A stretch of DNA of 64,000 bases. Origin: Paenibacillus glacialis. GTDB taxonomy: Bacteria; Bacillota; Bacilli; Paenibacillales; Paenibacillaceae. The notes under the pieces were generated by a model, which saw only the letters and a list, made by a program, of their open reading frames with translations, ran no database searches and was not told the DNA's origin. A program made the translations under genes and the position numbers. Shown here in pieces: positions 1 to 9,028 of this stretch. The stretch covers positions 434,001 to 498,000 of the forward strand of contig NZ_LVJH01000007.1 in the NCBI RefSeq assembly GCF_001637205.1, read 5' to 3'. Every line of letters begins with the position of its first letter. Position 1 is the stretch's first letter.

Positions 1-1
1 C

Positions 2-73
2 GTGAGGAGATTGTTTACGGATGATTGGTTCTGGAATCGGGTGGAGTTGACGTTATATACAACAATAATTTAG
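2..73 (+). other. Possible 3' end of a coding region cut by the window edge
   Basis: The first 72 nt read open in frame 2, from the first bases to a TAG at 71-73, giving about 23 residues rich in aromatic and charged amino acids (it contains FTDDWFWNRVELTLY). The composition looks like the C-terminus of a real protein, but 23 codons are far too few to prove it. No terminator is evident behind it. Positions 74-241 show nothing recognisable and are AT-rich. Confidence 0.2.
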
Positions 74-241
74 TTTAGTATTTTCGACCTATTATTGGTG
101 CTCCACTCTCAGAAGTAATAAAAACTATGATTAAAGACATTCACCATTTTGCCTTAATTTCAAGCAGAAATAAAGAAACTCTGTGTCTCGATCCTCTCAT
201 ATATTGCTAATACTCTCATTTTTAGAGGAGTGTCTATTTTT

Positions 242-270
242 TTGTTGGAAAAAATAAGATAATATAGAAT
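242..270 (+). promoter_or_regulatory. Candidate sigma-A promoter for the RADAR operon
   Basis: TTGTTG at 242-247 is followed 17 nt later by TAGAAT at 265-270, inside a very AT-rich stretch and about 58 nt upstream of the first ATG. Only part of each hexamer matches consensus, so this is a guess from position and spacing. Confidence 0.3.
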
Positions 271-328
271 AATGTCGGTAAGAAAATATTTATATGCATA
301 AAAAGTGATACATAAGGAGCTATTTAGG

Positions 329-3133
329 ATGGACTATGAAAAGTTGAAGAAGCTTGAAGTATTTATAGGTGCAAGAGCATTACAGAAGCAAATTCATTTA
401 ATCTTGCCTACGTATAACTTATTAATTGAACAAATTGATTTGATTAGAACGTCTGCAGGCCGTCCGAAAGCGGAGTATAAGCAGGAAACTAACCATACGA
501 TTGGCATTTTTGGAGCTAGGGGTACGGGAAAAACGTCGGCTTTATACACCATCATCCAAGCACTGGAAGGGAACAAGTCCGATGAGCAGAGTAAGACTAA
601 CCTGACCAATATTATCCTGCCGATCATAGAGCCAGACAATTTTGGTGACAACACCAAAATTATGGGATCCATCGTTGGGCTGTTGAAGGGGGCTGTTGAA
701 GATCAACTGAAGCTGATTAAGCAACTTGATAATAAGAACAAAGACAAGGAAGGATTCTCAGAATACTTTAATCAATACGTGTTTAGAGAAAATAATCCGC
801 TTCGCGAGAAAATCAACGAACTGATCGAATATCATTTATATACTGAGAGTGAGTACCGTACGCTGCTTATACATAATTATGATGATGCTGCCACACATAT
901 CAAGAAGTCATCCAGTCTGTTAATTCCAGATATACAATTTAAGGAAAAACTGACTGCTGTGATTGATCTGCTTGTAGATCAGCAAAAAAAAATGAATGTA
1001 ACTGATAAACCTGTACTCGTTTTTATTTTCATTGATGATATCGATCTGAAAACAACAAAATGTCGGGAACTGGTCGATTCCATTTTGCAATATGCCAATC
1101 ATCCACATGTGGTCACCATTCTTTCCGGTGACTATGAGATTCTCAAGGAATCCTTAACACTTGCTTTAATCAATGATGAATATTTACAGAATATACAGTT
1201 GGGCAGTGGTTATCAGATTAACGAAAATCAAACGATAGCGGAGAGAAAAATGGGTCTGGCGCATGAATATTTAAAGAAAATTCTTCCACCTGCCAGACGC
1301 CATCAGGTCGTTAGCTGGAATAATACTAGTATCCCGAATTTTTCCTTTGAAGATATTACTTTATCATCTCAGTTGGATGAGTTAATGGGAGGAGACAATA
1401 TCTTTACCGATACAAAAACGGACAGCGATGAGTTGCAACCGATTCGCGCGAGCTACAGTATCTTTGACAAGACACCAAGAGGTTTGGTTAATGTGTATTA
1501 CCATGTGCACCAGATCAACCTGATGAAGCAGGAAGAGACCTTTAAAAGTATGGAGATAAAAGAGCAAAACGAGTCGCTTTTTAAATCCGTGAAGTCGCTA
1601 ATCGATACCATTATTCTTTCTTCCAGTGAATTGGTGGAGAGACAGAGGCATTTCCTAGATAATTTGCTACTCTGGGGGAGTAACGCGGAGAATACGCAAA
1701 TAAATTATACTAGATTCGATACAGATATTGACCTCAGTAATAAAACTAGATGGGCAGTTAAAAATATAGATGAAGCTAAGAAGAGAGAAAGAGCGATAAA
1801 GGAATCTAAACGATTGGACGAAAGTATCTTCAGCTTCTTTATTATCGTTGAACTATTAAAGGAATTGATTCCTGAAGTTCGGTGTGATGAGACAGAACGT
1901 ATCAAAGTAAGAAATATACTGCTGAAGAACAGGTGCCTAGGTCCTGAGGATTCCAATAATCTGGTTACCGATCCAATTAACAACAGGCTTTACGATGTTG
2001 CAGTTGGAGTAGTAAGTAACACAGACCTAAGAACCGCGCTTTTATTTTTGGAGCATTTAGGAGCGTCTAAATGGGAAAGTTATTATTATGAGCCCGATGA
2101 TAAAAAAGAGCATAAATACGAAAAGGATCAATTCATGTTCCTAACGATTGCAACATTAATTAGGGAAAAGAAAAATGAAAGTGTATTGAAGCAATGGTAT
2201 TACACCTCCTATAGCGAACGATCGAAGACTGCATCGAATATCTTGAGCTTCCTGGAGGAAATCAGTGAGACCGCTTCGGAGTATGAACTAAAGGAGAGAA
2301 CCTTTTCCTCCTTGTTGAATAGATTCGATAATGAAGCCAAAAAGAGAGCAGACGACCCCAATCGTGAGCTAGTCACGAGACTGTTGATTAATACACTTAT
2401 TAAGCTTGATCATAGTTTTGACAAGCTTAGAATAATTGAAGAAGATGTAAAGAAGGTCGAAGGGTCGAAAGATTATCGCCAGTACCAAGTTATGAAGGCT
2501 ATTAATGAAAACGAAGAGAAACGTACTATTGTGACGGACAGGCATAAGGCGAATATTGATAAACTCATTCAAAATTTGGGCGAAACCATCTTTATGAGAA
2601 TGAATTCAAAATACCCTTCTTATGTTGTGAGAACAAAGAGTAGCTTTAGTGAAAAGGTTAAGCTGTTTTTTATGGGCGAGGCTGGTTGGTCCAATACAAG
2701 GTATCGCCAATTAAAAGAAGAAGTGAGGGGTAGTCTGGATCTAGATAGTAATAATATTAAGGATAATAATTTTGAGACCTATACAAACATATTTAAGAAA
2801 GTAAGGGGACTGTCGCAAAACTATCTCGTTTGGTATGGCAGAAAAGAAGCACTCACCTTCTTGACGGTTTTGAAGCAGGAAGTTTTCTTTGATCCCACCA
2901 TATTTACGCATGCAGAGATTTTGTTAATCCGGGAATTGAACATCTATCTAAATACGGTCAATACCACAGTTATCCAAGATAAACTATACGAGAACAGCAA
3001 GGATGAAATGAAAAAGAAACTAAGCCGAGCATCCGATGAAACCCAAGCAGAAGTGGAAGCAGATCTCGAACAAATTGCCCTTACTTTAAGTGATGATGAG
3101 CATCAGAATCATGAGAATTCTGATGCAGGATAA
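329..3133 (+). CDS. rdrA: RADAR defence system ATPase RdrA
   Basis: Large P-loop NTPase of about 934 residues. The Walker A motif GARGTGKT is at residues 62-69. A hydrophobic Walker B strand ending in IDDIDL lies at about 230-240. The rest is mostly helical and charged, with no membrane segment. I start at ATG 329 because AAGGAG at 314-319 lies 9 nt before it; an in-frame GTG at 305 would add 8 residues but has no ribosome site. The next gene overlaps the 3' end and encodes a giant adenosine deaminase. That pairing and these sizes are the signature of RADAR, in which RdrA rings act with RdrB shells to deaminate adenosine nucleotides or RNA during phage infection. The family assignment rests on architecture and context, since the sequence outside the P-loop cannot be matched by eye. 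Confidence 0.85.
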   Translation: MDYEKLKKLEVFIGARALQKQIHLILPTYNLLIEQIDLIRTSAGRPKAEYKQETNHTIGIFGARGTGKTSALYTIIQALEGNKSDEQSKTNLTNIILPIIEPDNFGDNTKIMGSIVGLLKGAVEDQLKLIKQLDNKNKDKEGFSEYFNQYVFRENNPLREKINELIEYHLYTESEYRTLLIHNYDDAATHIKKSSSLLIPDIQFKEKLTAVIDLLVDQQKKMNVTDKPVLVFIFIDDIDLKTTKCRELVDSILQYANHPHVVTILSGDYEILKESLTLALINDEYLQNIQLGSGYQINENQTIAERKMGLAHEYLKKILPPARRHQVVSWNNTSIPNFSFEDITLSSQLDELMGGDNIFTDTKTDSDELQPIRASYSIFDKTPRGLVNVYYHVHQINLMKQEETFKSMEIKEQNESLFKSVKSLIDTIILSSSELVERQRHFLDNLLLWGSNAENTQINYTRFDTDIDLSNKTRWAVKNIDEAKKRERAIKESKRLDESIFSFFIIVELLKELIPEVRCDETERIKVRNILLKNRCLGPEDSNNLVTDPINNRLYDVAVGVVSNTDLRTALLFLEHLGASKWESYYYEPDDKKEHKYEKDQFMFLTIATLIREKKNESVLKQWYYTSYSERSKTASNILSFLEEISETASEYELKERTFSSLLNRFDNEAKKRADDPNRELVTRLLINTLIKLDHSFDKLRIIEEDVKKVEGSKDYRQYQVMKAINENEEKRTIVTDRHKANIDKLIQNLGETIFMRMNSKYPSYVVRTKSSFSEKVKLFFMGEAGWSNTRYRQLKEEVRGSLDLDSNNIKDNNFETYTNIFKKVRGLSQNYLVWYGRKEALTFLTVLKQEVFFDPTIFTHAEILLIRELNIYLNTVNTTVIQDKLYENSKDEMKKKLSRASDETQAEVEADLEQIALTLSDDEHQNHENSDAG

Positions 3134-5813
3134 GATATTTCTAATGCTGAATGTCGCCCTTTTTCCTTTTAAAGACTTGAACTTCTACGGGCAGGAGTTG
3201 GTACGCCAAGTAGCTGAAGAAGTAAATACGTTTGAGCCTGGAAAAAAAGCCTCTCGCTCACAAAAAAATAATGAGCAGTTATTAAGTAGGTTCCATAATG
3301 ATATTCTGCTCAAGTGCAAGCCGAACAGTCTGGATGAGGTTAACCTGATCATGGAGAAATTCTATCCTTTCCTGTGGAAGAAATCAGACGGTTTGGCTAA
3401 CGTAGACAAGTCTATCTATATACATTATTTCTGTATCCTAGAGGAGTTCACCAAAGCCCTCTTGTCCCACCGTGACGGAGAGATTGTGTTCAAGTATTGG
3501 AAGAACGAAAGGGAAAATGGTCAGAACAAACGTTACAATGATTTCTGGGACGAATACAAAGAGCTGGATAAAGTGCATATTTTTAATGCGATTAGCCGAT
3601 TGATTCCAATGGACCTTCTGGTGGCCATGCATTACTCCATTAATCATATTACAGAGCCTATTCAGCTTAATGGATTCTACCAGCATGTTAATCTTGCAGA
3701 TGCACCCTTACATGATGTTCTGCAAAGAGGAGTGGCCGAGAACCATATTCATGCCTCTGCTGCATTCAACTTTACAACACTCTGGAGTAAGGCAATGAAT
3801 GAGCAGAATATTGAGAAGCAATACAGAAAATTCAAGGTCAGCCACTATGCGACCTCCAGACAAATAACGGAATATCTACTGACTGCACAGATTATGAGGT
3901 TAATTATGGCCCTCTACCTGTCTGAAAACAGCTCATTTCCCATTCTGAGATGGTTAACTGAGACCATAAAAGATCCTGAGATTCTGGATATTCTTATCGG
4001 AAAAGTTCTTCATTATGATAACAACGTCTTTCTGGAAGCGTCACAATTGAAGGAGATCATTGAAGATTTGAAAAAGAATTACGGACTTACAGACGGGGAC
4101 CGAAAGCATGATATTATGTTCTCTATATTCAGAAATCACGAACATATTAAGACCTATGGCGAGAATATTTTTCTCCAGCGTATTTTTAAATATAAGGGAG
4201 AATCGGAGCATGCAGAAAATAATCATTTCGAGCAATTTTTTCATATCTTTTTAAAATATGTAGCCATTAAAAATGAGTTTTACCAGCAAGTCACGCAGTC
4301 CAATTCCATTAAAGGCCTGGATTTCTTTAAGCCTTATTTTGATAGGGCAACCCATTTTGTCGAAAAATCGGATTACCTTACTCTTTTGCGTACACTATTT
4401 CAGAATCAGTATCTCAAAAAAGTTGAGCTGCGTTTAAGCATTCTGGATAATGAAGGAAAGAACAAGGGAAATATCAAAAATATTCTCGCTGCCTATCGAA
4501 CTATTCTTGAAGAGGATTACCGTATAGGAGGTGAAAACCCTAACGCAAATTTCCCCCGCATCGGAATTATCTATCATCTTATTAAGCAGCCTGATGATAT
4601 CGAGAAAAATTGGGCAGAGTTCAATGAGAATAAAGAAAATACAGAGTTCAACCTTCATTATGGAAAGGTACAGAAGAAATACCTAGCTTCCATCCAGATG
4701 ATGCTGAATTTGAGGAACTCCATTCCTTACCTGGCTAATTTCATTGTTGGCATCGATGCGGCCAGTCTAGAGAACAATACACCAGTTCAGGTATTCGCAC
4801 CAGTATTTGGAAGCGCAAGAAACAGTGACGATGATGGAATGATTATGACTGACAGAGAAGGGCTACTGGTTAAAAATCAGAGTCTGTTCTTCACCTTCCA
4901 TGCAGGAGAGGATTTTAGGCACCTGAATTCAGGATTGAGACGGATTGATGAGGTAATTGATTATTGCAAATTCCATTCGGGTGATCGGATAGGGCATGGT
5001 ATTGCGCTGGGTGTTCATATCGAGGAATGGGTAAGACGCAACAAGGTGGTCATCATTCCGCGCGGAGAATATTTAGACAATCTGTTGTGGATTTGGGATG
5101 TATACAGTAGGACATCCAATTTCAGTTCCAAAACCTACGTATATTTGGAACAAAAAATTTATTCGGTAGCAAATACGATATTTACTCATTCCGCAGGCTT
5201 GACTGTACCCCTGCTACATGAAGTCTACAAGAATCGGTTTAAAAAAATCGGTTCAGTAAGCAATGAGGTACGATCGGGTCATCGTGAAGGCTATGCCGAA
5301 TTGTGGGATTGTGAAGGACTGATGAGAGCCTACCACACTAAAAGTTATTTGGAGAAAATGATGGAACCTATCTATGTGAATACTGCTGACATTGAGCAGG
5401 AAATGACTTCGGATATGCAAAAGTATTTAATTCAAAAAGTAGCTATGACTGGTGTTGTTGTTGAGATCAATCCCTCATCCAACTATGCCATTGGGGAGAT
5501 CGGTTCCGTGTTTGACAATCAATTTTTTAATATACAGTCTCCTAGCAATAGTGACCTCTCCAACATCATTATTAATATCAATTCTGATGATCCTATTGTG
5601 TTCAATACAAATGTCAGCAATGAAATCGCCTATTTATATTATGGAATGCTGGATCGAGGGCTGGGCAAGGATGCCGCACTAACCTGGATTGAAAATCTTA
5701 GAAAATCGGGGATGGACACTTCCTTTATTCGTGGGAACATCAGTAATGGAGATTACATCCTTGCACTTGATTGCTTGTTGGCAGCTTTGGATGACCCCAC
5801 GTATTGCAAGTAG
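3123..5813 (+). CDS. rdrB: RADAR defence system adenosine deaminase RdrB
   Basis: Divergent adenosine deaminase of about 896 residues, more than twice a housekeeping Add. All the metal and catalytic signatures are present. They are HIH at residues 208-210, HAGE at 593-596 (catalytic Glu), DRIGHG with His 625, and SDDP with the Asp pair at 822-823. The long insertions between them fit the RdrB shell-forming family. The start is uncertain. ATG 3123 overlaps the stop of rdrA by 11 nt, ATG 3144 is an alternative, and the open frame reaches back to 3090. Such overlap suggests translational coupling with RdrA. The expected role is conversion of ATP/dATP or RNA adenosine to inosine forms, giving abortive defence against phage. 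No membrane accessory gene (SLATT or Csx27 type, known from some RADAR loci) lies next to it. Confidence 0.87.
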   Translation: MQDKIFLMLNVALFPFKDLNFYGQELVRQVAEEVNTFEPGKKASRSQKNNEQLLSRFHNDILLKCKPNSLDEVNLIMEKFYPFLWKKSDGLANVDKSIYIHYFCILEEFTKALLSHRDGEIVFKYWKNERENGQNKRYNDFWDEYKELDKVHIFNAISRLIPMDLLVAMHYSINHITEPIQLNGFYQHVNLADAPLHDVLQRGVAENHIHASAAFNFTTLWSKAMNEQNIEKQYRKFKVSHYATSRQITEYLLTAQIMRLIMALYLSENSSFPILRWLTETIKDPEILDILIGKVLHYDNNVFLEASQLKEIIEDLKKNYGLTDGDRKHDIMFSIFRNHEHIKTYGENIFLQRIFKYKGESEHAENNHFEQFFHIFLKYVAIKNEFYQQVTQSNSIKGLDFFKPYFDRATHFVEKSDYLTLLRTLFQNQYLKKVELRLSILDNEGKNKGNIKNILAAYRTILEEDYRIGGENPNANFPRIGIIYHLIKQPDDIEKNWAEFNENKENTEFNLHYGKVQKKYLASIQMMLNLRNSIPYLANFIVGIDAASLENNTPVQVFAPVFGSARNSDDDGMIMTDREGLLVKNQSLFFTFHAGEDFRHLNSGLRRIDEVIDYCKFHSGDRIGHGIALGVHIEEWVRRNKVVIIPRGEYLDNLLWIWDVYSRTSNFSSKTYVYLEQKIYSVANTIFTHSAGLTVPLLHEVYKNRFKKIGSVSNEVRSGHREGYAELWDCEGLMRAYHTKSYLEKMMEPIYVNTADIEQEMTSDMQKYLIQKVAMTGVVVEINPSSNYAIGEIGSVFDNQFFNIQSPSNSDLSNIIININSDDPIVFNTNVSNEIAYLYYGMLDRGLGKDAALTWIENLRKSGMDTSFIRGNISNGDYILALDCLLAALDDPTYCK

Positions 5814-5988
5814 TCTTTTTAGTTGCCAATAGATAGGTAATGGCGACAAAACAGTAACAACATCATTAGCTTGAAACCAAATGCTCGATTTCAAGGACTT
5901 GCACAGGCCATCAGCTTGATGGAGATTGTGCCTAGCCTAATACAAAGTGTATGTGGCATAAGAAAAATAGAGAAAAACAAAGAGTCGT

Positions 5989-6399
5989 ATGACAAAATTA
6001 TTAACGGATAATCCTCTTCTTTATGCAGGAGCAGAAGGGTTGCTTGATTTCGTGAAGATGGCTGTTGAAGCGGGTGCAGACACATCCATCCTGAACAGAT
6101 TTGGAGGGACTGCACTGATTCCTGCGGCAGATCGAGGCCATGTGGACATTGTGGAAGAACTCCTTACAACTTCAGACGTCAATGTTAATCATATCAATAA
6201 GCTAGGCTGGACAGCACTACTTGAAGCTATCATCCTAGGTGATGGAGGTAAGGAACATCAGGCTATTGTTCAACTGTTAATTGATCATGGTGCAGATGTT
6301 AATCTTGCAGATTCTGATGGAATGAGTCCCTTACAACATGCGAGAAATAATGGCTATCAAGAAATGATAGAAATGTTAACGATTAAGGGTGGTAAGTAG
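5989..6399 (+). CDS. Small ankyrin-repeat protein
   Basis: A 136-residue protein made almost wholly of ankyrin repeats. Recognisable units are GADTSILNRFGGTALIPAA, NVNHINKLGWTALLEA and GADVNLADSDGMSPLQHA, so about four repeats, the first degenerate. There is no signal peptide or membrane segment, so it is probably a cytosolic protein-binding module. A stop codon at 5968-5970 limits the N-terminus, and ATG 5989 has only a weak purine-rich ribosome site. The gene may have lost its original 5' end. It lies 175 nt after rdrB and 34 nt before the amidohydrolase, on the same strand. No specific partner can be named. Confidence 0.75.
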   Translation: MTKLLTDNPLLYAGAEGLLDFVKMAVEAGADTSILNRFGGTALIPAADRGHVDIVEELLTTSDVNVNHINKLGWTALLEAIILGDGGKEHQAIVQLLIDHGADVNLADSDGMSPLQHARNNGYQEMIEMLTIKGGK

Positions 6400-6433
6400 A
6401 GGATCGTGTATTGAGAGAAAAGGTAGGGATGAC

Positions 6434-7660
6434 ATGTTGAACACTTCATATTGGTTAACGAATGTAAGATTAGAGAAAGGTTACATCATGGAAGAAGGGC
6501 AGGTTGCCAGTACTCAAACGGAAATTTGTCATATGCGAATTGAAGACGGATCAATTGCTGAAATGAGCCCTGCTGTAGCTGAAATACAGAGTCATCTTCC
6601 AAAATACGACTGTAAAGAGTTATTGATGCTACCTTCTTTTGAAGAGGCACATATACATTTGGATAAAACGTATTTCGATGGACCCTGGAAAGCTGTGAAG
6701 CCTATATCCAGCATCTTCGAACGAATTGAGGAAGAGAAGATATTACTTCCTAGACTCTTACCGATGGCGAGACAACAAGCCGAAAGTATCTTAACACGTA
6801 TACAATCATTCGGCTCTACACATGTACGTAGCCATTGTAATATCGAGCCTGTCAGTGGGTTACATCGATTAGAAGCAACGAAACAAGCTCTGAACACGTT
6901 CTCTGGTAAAATTTCATATGAAATTGTAGCTTTTCCTCAGCATGGGCTGCTTCGTTCAGATTCTGTCCAACTGGTAAAGCAATCTTTGGTAGAGGGTGCA
7001 ACTCATGTAGGAGGAGTTGATCCCTATACGGTGGATGGAGATATAGAGAAGTCACTACAGACGATGGTAGAACTGGCGGTTATGAATAAAGCTGGCATTG
7101 ATATTCACTTACATGATAGCGGAGATGCAGGAAAGCAAACGCTGACTCGACTAGCTAGTCTGACTGAAGAAGCAGGATTGCAGGGGAAAGTGACAGTCAG
7201 TCATGCTTTCTGGTTCGCACACGCTCAGACACAAGAATCAGAAGAATTAGCTGAACGTATGGCATCGCTTGGGATGTCTATTGCATCAACCGTCCCGATT
7301 GGCAGAACAATGATGCCACTTCCTATGCTTCATAAAAAAGGTGTAAAAGTGAAACTTGCAACAGACAGTCTTACAGATCACTGGTCTCCATTTGGAAATG
7401 GAGATCCATTGGAGAAGGCAGGACGTTTCGCAGAATTGTATGGGTACAATGATGAACAATCATTGTCTCATTCCCTTGGGTTTATTACAGGAGGGATAAC
7501 GCCACTCAATCATGAGGGTGAACAGGTGTGGCCCAAGGTAGGAGATAAAGCTAACTTTGTATTGTTGCCTGCAAGCTGCTCGGCGGAAGCCGTGGCACGA
7601 AGACCGAAGTGTCAAGTCGTATGTTACGAAGGGCGCCTCGTAAGTGGTTCGTTGTATTAA
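6434..7660 (+). CDS. Cytosine deaminase-like amidohydrolase
   Basis: Metal-dependent hydrolase of about 408 residues in the cytosine deaminase / N-isopropylammelide amidohydrolase branch. Visible motifs in order are EAHIHLDKTYF (HxH metal ligands), RSHCNIEP, DIHLHDSG, VSHAFWF and the late TDSLTDHWSPFGNGDP block carrying the metal-binding Asp. ATG 6434 follows a GGTAGGGATG stretch; the frame is open back to a GTG at 6389 that overlaps the ankyrin gene. The substrate cannot be read from sequence; a nitrogen heterocycle or cyclic amide is likely. It is a second deaminase-fold enzyme close to RADAR, but such genes are also common ordinary chromosomal genes in Bacillota. A strong terminator follows. 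Confidence 0.8.
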   Translation: MLNTSYWLTNVRLEKGYIMEEGQVASTQTEICHMRIEDGSIAEMSPAVAEIQSHLPKYDCKELLMLPSFEEAHIHLDKTYFDGPWKAVKPISSIFERIEEEKILLPRLLPMARQQAESILTRIQSFGSTHVRSHCNIEPVSGLHRLEATKQALNTFSGKISYEIVAFPQHGLLRSDSVQLVKQSLVEGATHVGGVDPYTVDGDIEKSLQTMVELAVMNKAGIDIHLHDSGDAGKQTLTRLASLTEEAGLQGKVTVSHAFWFAHAQTQESEELAERMASLGMSIASTVPIGRTMMPLPMLHKKGVKVKLATDSLTDHWSPFGNGDPLEKAGRFAELYGYNDEQSLSHSLGFITGGITPLNHEGEQVWPKVGDKANFVLLPASCSAEAVARRPKCQVVCYEGRLVSGSLY

Positions 7661-7742
7661 ATAGATGTAAGATATGAAGCTCGGATTCATGAAAGTGAAT
7701 AGGGTGAAGTTACTTGGGAAAGTCGGAACGTGAATTTATGCA

Positions 7743-7798
7743 AAATAAAAACAAGGCGGAGGCGCGAATTGGTTATGCGTTCCGACTTGTTTTTATTT
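7743..7798. terminator. Bidirectional intrinsic terminator
   Basis: Arms at 7743-7765 and 7777-7798 pair nearly perfectly, with a GC core flanked by A-run and T-run. The gene on the left points right and the gene on the right points left, so it can end both transcripts. Confidence 0.85.
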
Positions 7799-7829
7799 GT
7801 GTACTTTTGTTAGATCTCGCGTATCGTTA

Positions 7830-8333
7830 TCAATCGGTTCTAAATGTATATGCAGTTCCCAACACATCATCATAAACATCTTCTACATCTAGATATTTCA
7901 TGAAATCAGCTCCAACGATTTCTTGAATGACTGACTCCCAGAATATCTGTGATGTTGGATTATTCGGGTGAACTGTCAATTCCCATTTACTTGGATGCAT
8001 CTTAAATACTTTCTTAGCTACATATTTCCCGATGCCACTTCTACGATACTTTTTCATAACAAAGAACTCACCTATATTTAATGTGTCTTTGTCTTTAGAT
8101 ACATAACAATAGTCACATACCAAAACAAATCCAGCAAGATTCCCATCAACTTTTATGAAATACGGAAATCTTCGTTCTTCAGTCCAATAGAAGTCTAAAT
8201 ATGTATATCCATATAATCCAAGTGAATTTACATCGCTATTTTCAAATTCTGAGAAATCATACTCATATAATTCAATTAATCGTGCTAATATTTCTCGTTC
8301 TTCTACTTTCACTTTGACTATTTCTATATCCAT
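7830..8333 (-). CDS. GNAT family N-acetyltransferase
   Basis: A 167-residue protein with the GNAT core. An acceptor-side strand (FIKVDGNLAGFVLV) is followed by the acetyl-CoA pyrophosphate loop KKYRRSGIGKYVAKKVF at about residues 94-110, then the WELTVHPNNPTSQIFWES segment typical of motif B. The N-terminal part is acidic. The start ATG at 8333 has a GAAGGG ribosome site. It stands alone and convergent to the amidohydrolase, and the substrate is unknown. Confidence 0.8.
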   Translation of the reverse strand: MDIEIVKVKVEEREILARLIELYEYDFSEFENSDVNSLGLYGYTYLDFYWTEERRFPYFIKVDGNLAGFVLVCDYCYVSKDKDTLNIGEFFVMKKYRRSGIGKYVAKKVFKMHPSKWELTVHPNNPTSQIFWESVIQEIVGADFMKYLDVEDVYDDVLGTAYTFRTD

Positions 8334-8573
8334 AACAGGTTTATCCCTTCTAAAGATAATATAAATTATCTTCGCTATTATTAATTACTATACTACCACA
8401 AAGATTGTTTTTCGTTCTGGGTTAATATTGTTTCTAGCAATCGACATTTCTCCCCCTATACAGAAGACTGCCTGTACCTACGCCTTGCCAAAATCATGTG
8501 CAACGAAGCATTTATCGCAGATATAAAACGTCGGGTACACAAAGTTGACGAAGAACAGACAACAAAAATGGAG

Positions 8574-8579
8574 TATAAT
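8574..8579 (+). promoter_or_regulatory. Perfect -10 box before a tiny membrane-protein gene
   Basis: TATAAT at 8574-8579 lies about 40 nt before the start at 8621. TTGACG at 8545-8550 is the only -35-like hexamer nearby, but its 23 nt spacing is too long, so the -35 element is unclear. Confidence 0.35.
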
Positions 8580-8620
8580 GGTATATAGATTCTGGATTTT
8601 AAAGGGGAGGGGCAAGGGGA

Positions 8621-8812
8621 ATGTCGGAAGAGTTGAATCGGGAAATACTTGATGAACTTAAGGGAATAAATCAAAGACTAGATAAAATTAGTGAACAAAG
8701 AGGAATATCAACACCTCTTAAATTCTTTGCAGTAATAATAGGGCTTTACATTGTAGGACCTCTTTTTATGGTGATTATTGGAGTTATAAGTAGGTTTTTA
8801 AATATTGGTTGA
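8621..8812 (+). CDS. Small single-pass membrane protein, unknown function
   Basis: A 63-residue protein with an amphipathic, charged N-terminal helix (MSEELNREILDELKGINQ) and one strongly hydrophobic C-terminal segment at about residues 33-60. It contains no catalytic motif. A GGGGAGGGG purine run directly upstream is an unusually strong ribosome site and is the main reason to accept the gene. It is likely a short membrane-anchored coil. No family can be named. Confidence 0.6.
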   Translation: MSEELNREILDELKGINQRLDKISEQRGISTPLKFFAVIIGLYIVGPLFMVIIGVISRFLNIG

Positions 8813-8815
8813 ATT

Positions 8816-8991
8816 ATTATCGGCTTTGCCGATGATACGGACATTCCATCTTGGGCAAAAGTTGCATTTGGAGCTTTGAAGTTGTGTGGATTTATAACGT
8901 CAACGCTGATAACAACTTCGATCCAAATGCCTCAGCCACAAGAGCAGAGGGAAAAACCTTTTTGTTCGGGTATAATCGTGTGAGCTTATAG
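8816..8991 (+). pseudogene. Frameshifted S-layer homology (SLH) domain remnant
   Basis: Frame 2 from 8816 reads IIGFADDTDIPSWAKVAFGA, then LKLCGFIT, the typical middle of an SLH domain. Near 8900-8908 the frame must change. Frame 1 then continues DNNFDPNASATRAEGKTF and on to a TAG at 8989-8991, matching the end of an SLH domain (D-x-x-F-x-P-x-x-x-x-T-R-A-E). No start codon, signal peptide or preceding SLH repeat is present, so this is the 3' tail of a lost surface protein gene with at least one indel. SLH domains bind pyruvylated cell-wall polymer. Confidence 0.75.
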
Positions 8992-9028
8992 ATTAATCGC
9001 CGTATTTGCTCCAACACAAGATATATAG

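Noticed and set aside
20..60. T-box-like GGGTGG near the left edge
   Set aside because: Only a six-base match; no stem I, no antiterminator and no tRNA synthetase or biosynthesis gene downstream.
305..328. GTG start at 305 for rdrA
   Set aside because: ATG 329 has AAGGAG at a proper distance; the GTG has none.
5452..5682. 76-codon frame within rdrB
   Set aside because: Overlaps the conserved SDDP region of rdrB in another frame; no independent evidence.
8383..8588. Open frame of about 68 codons before the 63-residue membrane protein gene
   Set aside because: No start codon with a ribosome site and no recognisable motif; an open run of this length can arise by chance.
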